Below, piece by piece: positions 14,748 to 23,730 of a stretch of 64,000 nt of DNA. The notes under the pieces are model-generated. The model made no database searches. It was not told the DNA's origin and was given only the letters and a program-made list of their open reading frames with translations. The position numbers and the translations under genes were made by a program. Each line of letters begins with the position of its first letter. Within the stretch, counting starts at the first letter, position 1. Source of the DNA: Bacillus sp. NEB1478 (GTDB lineage: Bacteria > Bacillota > Bacilli > Bacillales > Fictibacillaceae); the NCBI RefSeq assembly GCF_031582965.1, contig NZ_CP134049.1, positions 1,984,001-2,048,000 of the forward strand. Reading direction: 5' to 3'.

Positions 14748-16285
14748 ACGTTACTGCCTTTTCATTGTTTTTAGGGATCGTAGCTTTAACACTTGTCATT
14801 ACTTATTTTGCTTCTAAACGAACAAATACCACAAGTGAATTTTATACCGCTGATGGCGGCCTTACAGGTATGCAGAACGGACTTGCTATCGCTGGAGATT
14901 ATATGTCTGCTGCATCGTTTTTAGGTATAGCAGGGTCTATCGCTTTATCAGGTTTTGATGGTTTCTTCTACAGCATCGGATTTCTAGTTGCCTATTTGGT
15001 AGTCCTTTATTTAGTTGCTGAACCACTGAGGAATTTAGGCAAATATACGATGGCAGATATGATTGCAGCCCGTTTTAATGATAAGAAAATCCGCGGAGTT
15101 GCAGCCTTAAATACGATATCAATTTCAACTTTTTATATGGTTGCACAGCTTGTTGGTGCAGGCGCACTTATTAAATTATTGCTAGGATTAGATTATGTAT
15201 ATTCCGTTTTAATCGTAGGTGTATTAATGACGGTTTATGTAGTTTTCGGAGGTATGACAGCCACTTCATGGGTTCAAATTGTAAAAGCTGTATTGCTGAT
15301 GCTAGGAACGTTTATCATATCAGTTATGGTATTTGCTAAATTTAATTTTAGTTTCACAGAAATGTTTGATCATATGAAATCCGCTACACCGCTTGGTGAA
15401 TCTTTTTTAAATCCTGGGAACAAATTTAAAGACCCGCTCGATACAATCTCTCTAAATTTAGCACTGGTTTTAGGAACAGCTGGACTACCGCATATTTTGA
15501 TTCGGTTTTTCACAGTAAAAGATGCTATTACAGCCCGAAAATCAGTAGTATACGCCACTTGGCTAATCGGTGTGTTTTACATTATGACCATATTTTTAGG
15601 ATTTGGTGCTGCTGCGTTTGTTGGCAACAATAACATTATTACTGCAAATGCCGCAGGAAATATGGCAGCTCCTCTATTAGCTGAAGTGTTAGGCGGAGAA
15701 TTTTTATTTGCGTTTGTTTCCGCTGTTGCCTTTGCAACTATTCTAGCTGTTGTGGCCGGTTTAGTATTGTCAGCAGCTTCAGCGTTTGCCCATGATTTCT
15801 ACACCCATATTCTTAAAAAAGGCAATGCGACTGAAAAGGAACAAATGAAAGCAGCAAAATGGGCGTCTGTTGGTGTTGCTGTTATCTCTATTCTACTAGC
15901 TTTATTTGCACAAAAATTAAATGTTGCCTTTCTCGTCTCACTTGCCTTTGCAGTAGCGGCAAGTGCAAATTTGCCAATTATTCTGCTAACAATATTTTGG
16001 AAGCGTTTTAATACTGCAGGAGCAGTTACAGGAATGCTTGTCGGTTTATTGAGTTCACTTATTTTAGTTGCACTTTCTCCAAGTGTTTGGTCACCAGTTG
16101 AGGGTGCTGCCATATTAACTGGGGATCCCGTCTTTCCACTTTCCAACCCGGGAATTGTTTCGATACCGCTTGGGTTCTTAGGTGCATTTATTGGTACTAT
16201 TCTCTCAAAACCTTCTGATGAAGAAAAGTTTAATGAAATATTAGTTAAAGCAAATACAGGTTCAGGCATCAGAAAAGGAGCATAA
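14744..16285 (+). CDS. solute:sodium symporter, acetate/monocarboxylate type (ActP/YwcA)
   Basis: A 513-residue protein with 13 predicted TMs. The N-terminal block SEFYTADGGLTGMQNGLAIAGDY followed by MSAASFLG is characteristic of the acetate permease branch of the SSS family. Inner motifs include the YTMADMIAARF loop and TAGLPHILIRFFTV. Substrates are likely short monocarboxylates, by family. The four-base overlap with the DUF485 gene and the shared promoter indicate an operon of two genes. The hairpin after the stop is shared with the convergent permease gene. Confidence 0.87.
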   Translation: MNVTAFSLFLGIVALTLVITYFASKRTNTTSEFYTADGGLTGMQNGLAIAGDYMSAASFLGIAGSIALSGFDGFFYSIGFLVAYLVVLYLVAEPLRNLGKYTMADMIAARFNDKKIRGVAALNTISISTFYMVAQLVGAGALIKLLLGLDYVYSVLIVGVLMTVYVVFGGMTATSWVQIVKAVLLMLGTFIISVMVFAKFNFSFTEMFDHMKSATPLGESFLNPGNKFKDPLDTISLNLALVLGTAGLPHILIRFFTVKDAITARKSVVYATWLIGVFYIMTIFLGFGAAAFVGNNNIITANAAGNMAAPLLAEVLGGEFLFAFVSAVAFATILAVVAGLVLSAASAFAHDFYTHILKKGNATEKEQMKAAKWASVGVAVISILLALFAQKLNVAFLVSLAFAVAASANLPIILLTIFWKRFNTAGAVTGMLVGLLSSLILVALSPSVWSPVEGAAILTGDPVFPLSNPGIVSIPLGFLGAFIGTILSKPSDEEKFNEILVKANTGSGIRKGA

Positions 16286-16287
16286 GC

Positions 16288-16325
16288 AAAAAGAAAGACC
16301 GGCTGTTATTCAGTCGGTCTTTCTT
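16288..16325. terminator. bidirectional intrinsic terminator
   Basis: Stem AGAAAGACCG-G-CTG/CAG-T-CGGTCTTTCT with loop TTATT. The T-run is better on the minus strand. It overlaps the stop codon of the minus-strand permease gene. Confidence 0.88.
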
Positions 16326-17724
16326 CATTACGATATCCCTTTTTAGGAACAAGAGGATAGAAAATGATACCAGAAGCGAGAAGTGCAACACCAAACAGGA
16401 ATGTCTTGATATCAGCAGTACCTGCATAGATCACCCATATTGAATAAATAGTTGCGATTGCTGCAATGATTCCATCAAAAATCCGTTTATTATCCGATCT
16501 CTCGTATGTGTCTCCTGTAATTACAAGCTTTAACTGATAAAGGGCAGCAAAGATATATGGAACGAGAAAAGCCAATGTTGCAATAAATATCATAAAATCA
16601 AACGCTTGTGCCATGGACTGGGATACTACTGAAAATATAAACAGCTGAGTACATATGTTTGTAATCCACAAAGACACAACTGGTGCCCCTTTTGGATTTT
16701 CTTTCAAGAAGGCAGGTATAAACATTTTTTGCTGAGCTGCCTGAAAGGGAACTTCAGCAGAAAGTAAGACCCAGCCAATTGTAGCTCCCGTTAAGGAAAT
16801 AATACCTAAAAGCGCCATAATCATTCCGCCTGAAGGTCCGATTGCTGCTTTTAAAGCATCAACTAAAGGTTTTTGTGACGATATAAGCTCGCTTTGAGTT
16901 AAAGTGCCCATAACCAATAGAGTAATACAGAGATATAAAGCAAGTGCAATTAATAATCCGAGAATTGTAGCTTTTTTAACGTCACTTTTCTTCTTTGCTC
17001 GTGTTGCAAAAACAACTGCCGATTCAACTCCAACGAATGCCCAAAGAGTTGCTATCGCTGCACTATTTACCTGTCCGAAAAACCCGGTAGATCCCCCTCC
17101 CTCACCTTCAACTGGCTGATAGAAAGGAAGAAGATTGCTGCTTTGGAAAGCGAAAAGACATACCATAATAAACAATACAAATCCTAACACTTTAGCAGCT
17201 GTCGCAATAAAGTTAACTTTCCCTGCTCCTTCAACCCCGTTTAAAATGAGAAAATGAACACCCCATAAAAGAACGGAACAAACGATAAAAGTAATAACTC
17301 CGCCGCTTGTTATGGTAGTCCCTGCTACCTTAAAAAGCGGATTCTTACTTTCCATTACAGGAAAAAATGTAGATAGGTAACTTGCGAATGTTGTTATGAT
17401 TGCTACGTTTCCAGTCCAGTTAGCTACCCAATATCCCCAGCTAACCAGATAGCCTCCTAATAATGAAGATTGCGTGTTTTCTTTAAATAATGCTTTTGCA
17501 TAGTTTTGAGGTCCGCCATTTAATTCAGGTTTTCTTAAAGATAAATTCCCAAATACTAAGGCAGTCATTAACACTCCAAATCCAGTTATTATCCAAGCTG
17601 ACATGACACCGCCTGGACTTGCTACTTCCGCAAGAGATCTTGGCAGCATGAAAATCCCAGATCCCACCATGTTTCCGACTACTAGGGCTGTTAAAACCCA
17701 AAAGCCAAGGTTTCTTTTATCCAA
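16306..17724 (-). CDS. basic amino acid / polyamine permease (APA family)
   Basis: A 472-residue transporter with about 12-13 TMs. GFWVLTALVVGNMVGSGIFMLP at the N-terminus carries the APC-family G-S-G-I-F substrate motif. VGVESAVVFATRAKKKSDVKKAT follows TM6. The family (ArcD/LysP/YvsH) exchanges or imports arginine, ornithine or lysine. I place the start at TTG 17724, seven bases after AAAGGTGG; the upstream TTG at 17742 precedes that site. No lysine riboswitch fits in the 100-bp leader. Given kamA elsewhere in the window, lysine is a possible substrate, but this is inference. Confidence 0.82.
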   Translation of the reverse strand: MDKRNLGFWVLTALVVGNMVGSGIFMLPRSLAEVASPGGVMSAWIITGFGVLMTALVFGNLSLRKPELNGGPQNYAKALFKENTQSSLLGGYLVSWGYWVANWTGNVAIITTFASYLSTFFPVMESKNPLFKVAGTTITSGGVITFIVCSVLLWGVHFLILNGVEGAGKVNFIATAAKVLGFVLFIMVCLFAFQSSNLLPFYQPVEGEGGGSTGFFGQVNSAAIATLWAFVGVESAVVFATRAKKKSDVKKATILGLLIALALYLCITLLVMGTLTQSELISSQKPLVDALKAAIGPSGGMIMALLGIISLTGATIGWVLLSAEVPFQAAQQKMFIPAFLKENPKGAPVVSLWITNICTQLFIFSVVSQSMAQAFDFMIFIATLAFLVPYIFAALYQLKLVITGDTYERSDNKRIFDGIIAAIATIYSIWVIYAGTADIKTFLFGVALLASGIIFYPLVPKKGYRNEERPTE

Positions 17725-17793
17725 TGAAATACCACCTTTCAATCACTTACTATTTTTACCCTAAAAGATAGTATTCAATCCTATAAACTTCAG

Positions 17794-17822
17794 AAAAAAG
17801 AACTTGTATGTATACAAGTTCC
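17794..17822 (-). terminator. intrinsic terminator after cvfB
   Basis: Stem GAACTTGTAT/ATACAAGTTC followed by six T residues on the minus strand. Confidence 0.9.
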
Positions 17823-17829
17823 ACAAATA

Positions 17830-18690
17830 CTATATTTGAAGATAAGTTTTTCCGTTTTCCTGTATGATTTTTTCTTCTTTCAAGAGCTTACCAAGTGCCC
17901 GTTTGAACGCAGCTTTACTCATTTGAAACGTCGCTTTAATTTCTTCTGGTGAAGACTTATCAGTCAGAGGCATTTGTCCTTTGTTTTCACGAAGATATTG
18001 ATAGATACGTTCAGAGTCTTCGTTATAAGCTTGCTCTTTTCTGGGGCGCATTGATAAATTCATTCGTCCATCCTCCCTCACGAATGAAACTCTAGCTTCT
18101 AACTTTTGTCCAAGGCGAGGTTTTACTTTTAATTCATCGTTATGGATAAATCCAATCTGCTGAGAATCAGTAAATATTAATACTCCGGAATCGTTGATTT
18201 TATATACATAACCCATTACGTGTTTGTTAAATAGCTCTTCTGTTGCGGCTTCTGCTTGTTCTACCATCTCTTCTTCTGTGCCTAAATCAGCGAACAAACG
18301 GCCTTTTTTATCTAGTTTCAAACCAGAATATAATTTATCACCAAGTTTAGGCCATTCTTCCCATGATTCTGGAAGATCATCTTTAGATAACAGAACATCT
18401 TTTTTAATACCAATGTACAAAAACACACCTAATTTATGATTTACACCTGAAACATCCAGCCATGCAAGTGAATCCAATTGTACTTTTGGCTTTGTTTCAG
18501 TAGCTGCAAGCCTGCCTTGGTGATCTTGATATAAAAATACTTCGACAATGGCACCTTCTTCATGTTTTCCTTTTGTCTCTGATTTATGAAGAAGTACTTC
18601 TTCACCGTTTTCTAAGTCTAAAATAATTCCTAAATCCGACTCACGAACGACTTTTAATGGATATACTAGCCCTGGTCTTTTTGATTCCAT
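17830..18690 (-). CDS. cvfB: S1-like RNA-binding protein CvfB (YitL type)
   Basis: A 286-residue soluble protein of the CvfB family. Three S1/OB-type modules are followed by a winged-helix segment. The LGIILDLENGEEVLLHKSE strand pattern and GVLIFTDSQQIGFIHNDE are S1-like. The end has the winged helix TFQMSKAAFKRALGKLLKE. Members bind RNA; in Staphylococcus the protein influences virulence gene expression. I favour the ATG at 18690 after AGAGATG, because the in-frame ATG codons at 18714 and 18708 have no ribosome site. It is monocistronic, ended by a terminator. Confidence 0.87.
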   Translation of the reverse strand: MESKRPGLVYPLKVVRESDLGIILDLENGEEVLLHKSETKGKHEEGAIVEVFLYQDHQGRLAATETKPKVQLDSLAWLDVSGVNHKLGVFLYIGIKKDVLLSKDDLPESWEEWPKLGDKLYSGLKLDKKGRLFADLGTEEEMVEQAEAATEELFNKHVMGYVYKINDSGVLIFTDSQQIGFIHNDELKVKPRLGQKLEARVSFVREDGRMNLSMRPRKEQAYNEDSERIYQYLRENKGQMPLTDKSSPEEIKATFQMSKAAFKRALGKLLKEEKIIQENGKTYLQI

Positions 18691-18736
18691 GTTTTCATCT
18701 CTTTTCATAATCATAATTGTTAATAAAATAATGTGA

Positions 18737-18768
18737 AAAAAAAGAAAAACCTACTATAGTAGGTTTTC
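18737..18768 (-). terminator. intrinsic terminator after yycC-like gene
   Basis: Perfect palindrome AAAACCTACTATAGTAGGTT extended by TT, followed by a long T-rich run on the minus strand. Confidence 0.88.
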
Positions 18769-18784
18769 GCCTTCTTGTTCTTAA

Positions 18785-18934
18785 TTATTCATCCTTTTTA
18801 TCATTGGATGCTTCAAGTTCCATAAGTTTTTTCACTAAAATATGCTGCGGCATATGCATTAACTGCTCAAGGGGAACATTTAATTCTTTTGCTAATTTAA
18901 CAGCTGTTTCGGCAGAAAGTTGTAAAGGTTTCAT
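18785..18934 (-). CDS. YycC family small protein
   Basis: A 49-residue protein that I translated directly from the sequence; it is short enough to be missed by ORF scans. The order KPLQLSAETAVKLAKELNVP, then LEQLMHMPQHIL, matches the YycC family nearly throughout. It is a helical, soluble miniprotein of unknown role. AGGAGGG lies seven bases before the ATG, and a strong terminator follows, so it is an independent gene between fhs and cvfB. Confidence 0.85.
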   Translation of the reverse strand: MKPLQLSAETAVKLAKELNVPLEQLMHMPQHILVKKLMELEASNDKKDE

Positions 18935-18984
18935 ATGTATATCCCTCCTAGCAAAGTATAACAGGGTTATTCCTTTATTACACT

Positions 18985-19011
18985 AAAAGACTATAAAATT
19001 TTAAAATAGTC
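18985..19011 (-). terminator. intrinsic terminator after fhs
   Basis: AT-rich stem GACTAT/ATAGTC continuing into AAAA/TTTT, followed by TTTT on the minus strand. It overlaps the fhs stop codon. Confidence 0.6.
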
Positions 19012-20689
19012 CAACTGCTTTTCCATCTGCTGAAACGTCCATATTATTGGCTGCAGGTACTTTTGGTAAACCTGGCATTGTCATTACATCTCCTGTTAGG
19101 GCAACAATGAATCCAGCTCCAATAGATGGTTTAAGCTCTCTAATCGTGATAGTAAAGTTTTCGGGCCGGCCTAGCTTTTTAGGATCATCTGAGAAAGAAT
19201 ATTGCGTTTTAGCCATACAAATAGAAAGATTGTCCCATCCGAATTCAGTGTATTGTTTAATCTGTTTCATTGCTTTTGGTGAGAATTGAACATCCCCAGC
19301 TCCATATACTTTTTTACAAATTAATTCTACTTTTTCTTGAATCGGTATATCTAGTTCATAAAGAGGTTTGTACGAATTCTTTTCAGTCTCAATAACTTCC
19401 AACACTCTGTTAGCGAGTTCTTCTCCGCCTTTCCCGCCTTTTGCCCATACATCTGCTTCTTCAGCTGCAATTCCCTTGGCAGCGCACCACTCTTTAATGA
19501 ACGCAACTTCTTCCTCTGTATCTGTAATAAATTTATTTATCGCAACTACAACAGGCACACCGAACTGCTTCAATGTATCTAAATGTTTCTCTAAGTTAGG
19601 CATTCCTTTTTCTAGAGCAGTTACATCTGGATTTTTTAAAGCGTCCTTCGGAAGTCCTCCATGCATTTTCAAAGCGCGTACAGTAGCTACAATCACAACT
19701 GCACTTGGATTAATCTCTGCATACCTTGCTTTAATATCCAAGAACTTTTCTGCACCTAAGTCAGCACCAAAACCAGCTTCAGTAACGACAATCTCACCTA
19801 ATTTTGAAGCGAGTTTTGTAGCAATTACACTGTTGCAGCCGTGTGCTATATTTGCAAAAGGACCACCATGAACAAGAGCAGGTGTATTTTCCAAAGTTTG
19901 AACAATATTAGGTCTGATAGCATCTTTTAATAGAAGTGTAAGCGCTCCTTGAGCATTTAAATCGCCCGCTGTAACAGGTTGATTTTCATAATCAAAAGCC
20001 ACTACCATTTTTGAAAGACGAAGCTTTAAATCTTCTAAGTTATTTGCCAAACAGAAAATCGCCATGACTTCTGATGCTACAGTTATATCAAAACCATCTT
20101 CACGAGGCACACCTTGCAATGGACCGCCTAAACCGATGATGATTTTTCTTAAAGCACGGTCGTTCATGTCAAGTGCTCTCTTCCACACAATGCGACGAGG
20201 GTCAATATTTAGCTCATTCCCCTGCTGGATATGATTATCAATTAAAGCGGCAAGCGCATTATTAGCTGTAGTAATAGCATGAAGATCACCTGTGAAATGA
20301 AGATTTATATCTTCCATTGGCATAACCTGAGAATAACCTCCGCCAGCAGCACCGCCTTTAATTCCCATACTCGGACCAAGAGATGGTTCACGCAATGCGA
20401 CAATTGTCTTTTTTCCAACACGGTTTAGCGCTTGTCCTAAGCCAACTGTAACAGTGGATTTTCCTTCTCCTGCCGGTGTAGGGCTAATAGCGGTTACTAA
20501 TACTACTTTTCCCTCTTGAACGGTTTGCAGTTTTTGAAAAAGATCTAATGAAAGCTTACCTTTAAATCTTCCGTATGGTTCCCAATCTTCATCATCAATT
20601 CCAAGTTGTCCTACAATTTCTTCAATTCGCAGCATTTTAGCTGACTGGGCAATCTCGATATCACTTTTAATCGTAATCTTTTCTAACAT
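19001..20689 (-). CDS. fhs: formate-tetrahydrofolate ligase
   Basis: A 562-residue enzyme making 10-formyl-THF from formate, THF and ATP. The P-loop TPAGEGKST lies near residue 75. [31 protein letters not shown] and the [13 protein letters not shown] block are all diagnostic. Length fits the bacterial enzyme. The start at 20689 (MLEKI) is ten bases from GGAGGG; the frame open to 20710 extends through that site. The gene is absent from B. subtilis 168 as far as I recall, but present in many other bacilli. It is monocistronic and divergent from a ferredoxin gene. Confidence 0.95.
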   Translation of the reverse strand: MLEKITIKSDIEIAQSAKMLRIEEIVGQLGIDDEDWEPYGRFKGKLSLDLFQKLQTVQEGKVVLVTAISPTPAGEGKSTVTVGLGQALNRVGKKTIVALREPSLGPSMGIKGGAAGGGYSQVMPMEDINLHFTGDLHAITTANNALAALIDNHIQQGNELNIDPRRIVWKRALDMNDRALRKIIIGLGGPLQGVPREDGFDITVASEVMAIFCLANNLEDLKLRLSKMVVAFDYENQPVTAGDLNAQGALTLLLKDAIRPNIVQTLENTPALVHGGPFANIAHGCNSVIATKLASKLGEIVVTEAGFGADLGAEKFLDIKARYAEINPSAVVIVATVRALKMHGGLPKDALKNPDVTALEKGMPNLEKHLDTLKQFGVPVVVAINKFITDTEEEVAFIKEWCAAKGIAAEEADVWAKGGKGGEELANRVLEVIETEKNSYKPLYELDIPIQEKVELICKKVYGAGDVQFSPKAMKQIKQYTEFGWDNLSICMAKTQYSFSDDPKKLGRPENFTITIRELKPSIGAGFIVALTGDVMTMPGLPKVPAANNMDVSADGKAVGLF

Positions 20690-20789
20690 ATTGACAAAAC
20701 CCTCCATCACTATATTGAAGTCCTATCTTCTATATTATAATAAACAAGTATTTGATTCTATCAGTTTTTCTATTACAACTTTAGTTTAG

Positions 20790-20817
20790 TTTACTTCATG
20801 TTGGGATATCGTATAAT
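20790..20817 (+). promoter_or_regulatory. promoter of the ferredoxin gene
   Basis: TTTACT (20790-20795) and TATAAT (20812-20817) with a 16-bp spacer, followed by AGGAGG at the expected place. Confidence 0.6.
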
Positions 20818-20850
20818 AGGATGGTAAGTTATTCCCTAGGAGGTAATTGA

Positions 20851-21180
20851 ATGGCAAAAATTGATGTTCAGGGTTATGGCACTTATAATATTGAAAATGG
20901 TAAAAAGCTCGTTATCGCACTGGAGGATCATGGAGTTGACATGCTTCACCGCTGCGGGGGAAAAGCAAAGTGTACAACTTGCCGTGTAGAAGTTCTTTCT
21001 GGTGACCTGGGTCCTATTGGTGAAAAAGAAGCAAACATTCTACAAACGAAAGGACTATCTGGAAACATTAGATTATCATGCCAAATCTGTGTAACAGCAG
21101 ATGCTTCTATTAAACCAATTGTTACAGTAAGTTCAGAAGGTTTAGATGCTGGTCCACGTCCTGCAGAAGAATGTGAATAA
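20851..21180 (+). CDS. 2Fe-2S ferredoxin
   Basis: A 109-residue plant-type ferredoxin. Cluster ligands are C35 in HRCGG, C41 and C44 in KCTTC, and C77 in LSCQIC, in the expected beta-grasp order. The GKKLVIALEDHGVDMLHRCGG lead-in and acidic C-terminus fit electron carriers of this type. The redox partner is not encoded nearby. AGGAGG lies seven bases before the ATG. It is monocistronic: its own promoter lies upstream and a terminator downstream. Confidence 0.88.
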   Translation: MAKIDVQGYGTYNIENGKKLVIALEDHGVDMLHRCGGKAKCTTCRVEVLSGDLGPIGEKEANILQTKGLSGNIRLSCQICVTADASIKPIVTVSSEGLDAGPRPAEECE

Positions 21181-21190
21181 AATATTGAAT

Positions 21191-21243
21191 GAGGGCTGTC
21201 ACAAAAGTTAGAGAGTAGCTTTGGTTTGGCAGCTCTTTTTTAT
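21191..21243 (+). terminator. intrinsic terminator after the ferredoxin gene
   Basis: Imperfect stem AGGGCTGTC/GGCAGCTCT with G-U pairs and a long loop, followed by TTTTTT. Confidence 0.65.
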
Positions 21244-21300
21244 ATGCTCGGAGGAAGTTATAGGAGTAGGTCGTTTTAATGTCGGATTTTGACGACCCGT

Positions 21301-21376
21301 CGATATATGAATGAAAAGTTTCGATATATGATTCATAAATCTCGATAATTTACTAAAAACCTGAATATATGAACGG
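21301..21376 (+). repeat. array B: degenerate tandem units, period about 21 bp, core CGATATATGA
   Basis: CGATATATGA starts at 21301 and 21322, CGATAATT at 21343, and GAATATATGAAC carries the same ATATATGA at 21365. The first three units are exactly 21 bp apart and the fourth 20 bp. An isolated TATATGAACAGG occurs further on at 21436. The array lies between the terminators of two convergent genes, in an otherwise empty 400-bp gap (21181-21582). Confidence 0.7.
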
Positions 21377-21520
21377 AAAATGTGGAATTAATGGTTGCAG
21401 GAATTGGCAGCATGTTCGTTTAACCAAATGATGTCTATATGAACAGGACATTTTGGAGAATTGTTCAATCCAGATGGAATCATGCATAATGATGAATTAG
21501 ACAAGAATATTTTTTACGAT

Positions 21521-21575
21521 AAAAAAAGCTGATGCTTAAAAGGAACATTATTTGTACGTTAAGCATCAGTTTTTA
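21521..21575. terminator. bidirectional intrinsic terminator
   Basis: Perfect 11-bp stem CTGATGCTTAA/TTAAGCATCAG flanked by an A-run on the left and a T-run on the right. It mainly serves the minus-strand ypgQ-like gene. Confidence 0.85.
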
Positions 21576-21582
21576 TATTTTA

Positions 21583-22227
21583 TTACTTTTTCCCTTCCCA
21601 CTCTGAGAAGAACTGATCGAGGAATTGCTTTAAAAAATTATGGCGTTCTTCTGCAAGCTGTTTGGCGTAGGAAGTATTCATATAATCTTTTAGTTTCAGC
21701 AGCTTCTCATAAAAATGATTGATGGCGGTACTCTTCTGGCTGCGGTATTCTTCCTTTGTCATTGTTTCTCTGACTGGTATTTCAGGATCATACATTAGTT
21801 GTCCTTTTGCACCTGAATATGCGAATGTTCTTCCAATGCCGATCGCTCCGATCGCGTCTAGGCGATCTGCATCCTGAACTACTTCCCCTTCGATTGTAGT
21901 CATTGGTGATTGGTTTCCACCTTTAAATGACATCGTTTTAATGATAGTAAGAATATGTATCAAATCTTCATTGTCCACGTGGATTGAATGCAGCCATTGT
22001 TTAACATCTTCGAGCCCTTTTTCTTCACTTCCCGCGATCTTTTCATCAGCTAAATCATGCAATAATGCTGACATAACACAGATAAATCGATCTGCCTTTT
22101 CTTGTTCAGCAATATTTTCAGCTAATTGTTTTACTCGATAGATGTGATACCAATCATGTCCACTGCTATCATTTAATAATTGTTTTTTCACGAATGCTTC
22201 TGTTTTATCTATCATTAATTGTTTCAC
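21583..22227 (-). CDS. ypgQ: HD-domain phosphohydrolase (YpgQ/YedJ type)
   Basis: A 214-residue metal-dependent HD protein. Metal ligands are H24-D25 region in GHDWYHIYRV, H57-D58 in LLHDLADEK and D119 in VQDADRLDAIGAIGIGRT. The last block is the strong signature of the YpgQ/YedJ group, which hydrolyses nucleotide pyrophosphate bonds in the B. subtilis member, as I recall. The start is GTG with a GGGG ribosome site in the three-base gap after the upstream small gene. It forms an operon with that gene and probably with ypeP. Confidence 0.85.
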   Translation of the reverse strand: MKQLMIDKTEAFVKKQLLNDSSGHDWYHIYRVKQLAENIAEQEKADRFICVMSALLHDLADEKIAGSEEKGLEDVKQWLHSIHVDNEDLIHILTIIKTMSFKGGNQSPMTTIEGEVVQDADRLDAIGAIGIGRTFAYSGAKGQLMYDPEIPVRETMTKEEYRSQKSTAINHFYEKLLKLKDYMNTSYAKQLAEERHNFLKQFLDQFFSEWEGKK

Positions 22228-22230
22228 ATG

Positions 22231-22530
22231 TTACCCCACTATACATGACTGTTTTTTATCATTATTTTCTTCTAGTCGACTAAGTAACGCATATGCATTT
22301 TTCTTAGAACGAACGTTCTCCTTAACAAATGATTCAAGGAGCGCAATAAAATAACTTCCATCAAACGAAAGCTGATTGATAAGTGTTATTTCAAGCGCGA
22401 TTTTCACTTGATAATCAGATGCATCTGTATAATGTCTTCCAAAATCAATAAAATAAAGATCCCCATCAGGTAGACGAAAGCCTTTAGAAGCAAGTAAAGC
22501 GATGTAATCTTCTAATACATTTTCTTCCAT
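22231..22530 (-). CDS. DUF6123-like small protein
   Basis: A 99-residue soluble protein. Its blocks LEDYIALLASKGFRLP, FIDFGRHYTDASD and IALEITLINQLSFDGSYF are conserved in bacilli next to ypgQ, and I associate them with DUF6123 from memory. It is largely helical, with no recognisable catalytic motif. It ends three bases before the ypgQ start, so the two are cotranscribed. The start codon is preceded only by a weak GAGATGA, so translation may be low. No function can be given. Confidence 0.65.
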   Translation of the reverse strand: MEENVLEDYIALLASKGFRLPDGDLYFIDFGRHYTDASDYQVKIALEITLINQLSFDGSYFIALLESFVKENVRSKKNAYALLSRLEENNDKKQSCIVG

Positions 22531-22580
22531 TCATCTCAACCCCAAAATCAACAGATTCTAGTAAATTGTACCAGTTGCAT

Positions 22581-23249
22581 TCAATAATTATCAATGACTT
22601 CTTTTACCGCCTTAATGATTTTACCATTAAGAGCTTGTTCGCCTAATTGATCTGCAACTTTATTCTCATTTCGCGTTACCCATTCATAGATCGGTTCAAT
22701 TTTCATTTTCTTAAATAGTGTTTCGATTTTATCTGCCCAGTTCTGGAGGTTCGTTTCATAACAAGGCCATTCACCCTTCATTTGTTCAATAACTACTTTA
22801 GAATCCCCTTTAATAAGGACTTCCTCGTATTGAACACCGAGAGCTTCAAGTTCTTTAGCCGCAATCCAAAGAGCAGCATATTCTGATTCATTATTAGATT
22901 CTATCTGTCCCAAACTGCTATTTTTCTTAAGTCTATACTGAACCCCATTCTGGGAGTATGTGATTACAACGCCTTGCCCGCTTTCTCCTGTTTCTGCCTT
23001 GAATCCTCCATCAAAGGATAAGCTTATTTCACGCGGTTCTTCTTTTTTTACTTTTGTAAGCTTCAATAGTTCTTTCTTGTTCCAATTAACCCCCTTACTG
23101 TCAATAAATGAAATTTCTGAGAGACGTCCGGTATTTTCGAGATCGGATGCAGTTAAAAGTGCTTCTTCTAATGTAACTTGATCGGAAATGAAACGAATCA
23201 TAACTAGAGACTTTGGATGTTTGTATATATATTCAATTGAGAACTTCAT
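22581..23249 (-). CDS. ypeP: RNase H-fold protein with N-terminal extension (YpeP type)
   Basis: A 222-residue protein. Residues 1-70 form an unrelated small domain. The RNase H fold follows: LSFDGGFKAETGESGQGVV holds the first Asp, NNESEYAALWIA the Glu, IKGDSKVVIEQMKGEW the second Asp and ENKVADQLGEQA the last acidic residue. All four catalytic positions look filled. It probably degrades RNA in hybrids, but activity of YpeP proteins is not established to my knowledge. The ATG at 23249 follows AAGGAG; the TTG six bases earlier is less likely. It diverges from a second RNase H gene. Confidence 0.8.
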   Translation of the reverse strand: MKFSIEYIYKHPKSLVMIRFISDQVTLEEALLTASDLENTGRLSEISFIDSKGVNWNKKELLKLTKVKKEEPREISLSFDGGFKAETGESGQGVVITYSQNGVQYRLKKNSSLGQIESNNESEYAALWIAAKELEALGVQYEEVLIKGDSKVVIEQMKGEWPCYETNLQNWADKIETLFKKMKIEPIYEWVTRNENKVADQLGEQALNGKIIKAVKEVIDNY

Positions 23250-23322
23250 AGCCAAACTCCTTTTTGATTTTTGTAAACTGCATTATAATTATATTATGAC
23301 GTTAAACGAAGGAGAGACCCAA

Positions 23323-23730
23323 TTGATCGAGGTATATATAGATGGTGCTAGTGCTGGTGATCCTGGAAAGTCTGGCGCAGGTGTTTATGTAAAAACCGGT
23401 GATGGACAAACACATTCTTATCGTTTCCCATTAGGCACCATGTCTAACCATGAAGCAGAATACAATGCCTTAATCCATGGTTTGAAGTTATGCGTAGATA
23501 ATAACTGGAAAATCGTTTCATTCCGAACAGATTCACAAGCTGTTGAAAGTGCGGTAGATAAGCGTTTTGCTAAAGATAAAAGGTATGTTTACTTATTAGA
23601 AAAAGCCTTAACCTATGCAGATCAGTTAGATTTATTTTTCATTAAATGGATACCTTCAAAACAAAATAAAATGGCAGATGAACTGGCTAGACAAGCGATT
23701 CAGCTAAATGGGAGAACAAAGCATGATTAA
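23323..23730 (+). CDS. RNase HI-like protein (YpdQ type)
   Basis: A compact 135-residue RNase H domain: VYIDGASAGDPGKSGAGVYV with D7, NHEAEYNALIHGLK with E46, FRTDSQAVESAV with D70 and NKMADELARQA with D119. It lacks the basic protrusion of E. coli RNase HI. I choose TTG 23323, six bases after AAGGAGAG; an ATG at 23296 and a longer frame to 23188 have no ribosome site. The gene is head-to-head with the YpeP-type gene and overlaps the next gene by eight bases. Confidence 0.82.
   Translation: MIEVYIDGASAGDPGKSGAGVYVKTGDGQTHSYRFPLGTMSNHEAEYNALIHGLKLCVDNNWKIVSFRTDSQAVESAVDKRFAKDKRYVYLLEKALTYADQLDLFFIKWIPSKQNKMADELARQAIQLNGRTKHD

Noticed and set aside
17725..17830. Lysine riboswitch in front of the basic amino acid permease
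   Set aside because: The leader is about 70 bp after the upstream terminator, too short for an L-box of some 170 nt, and no conserved L-box core is seen.
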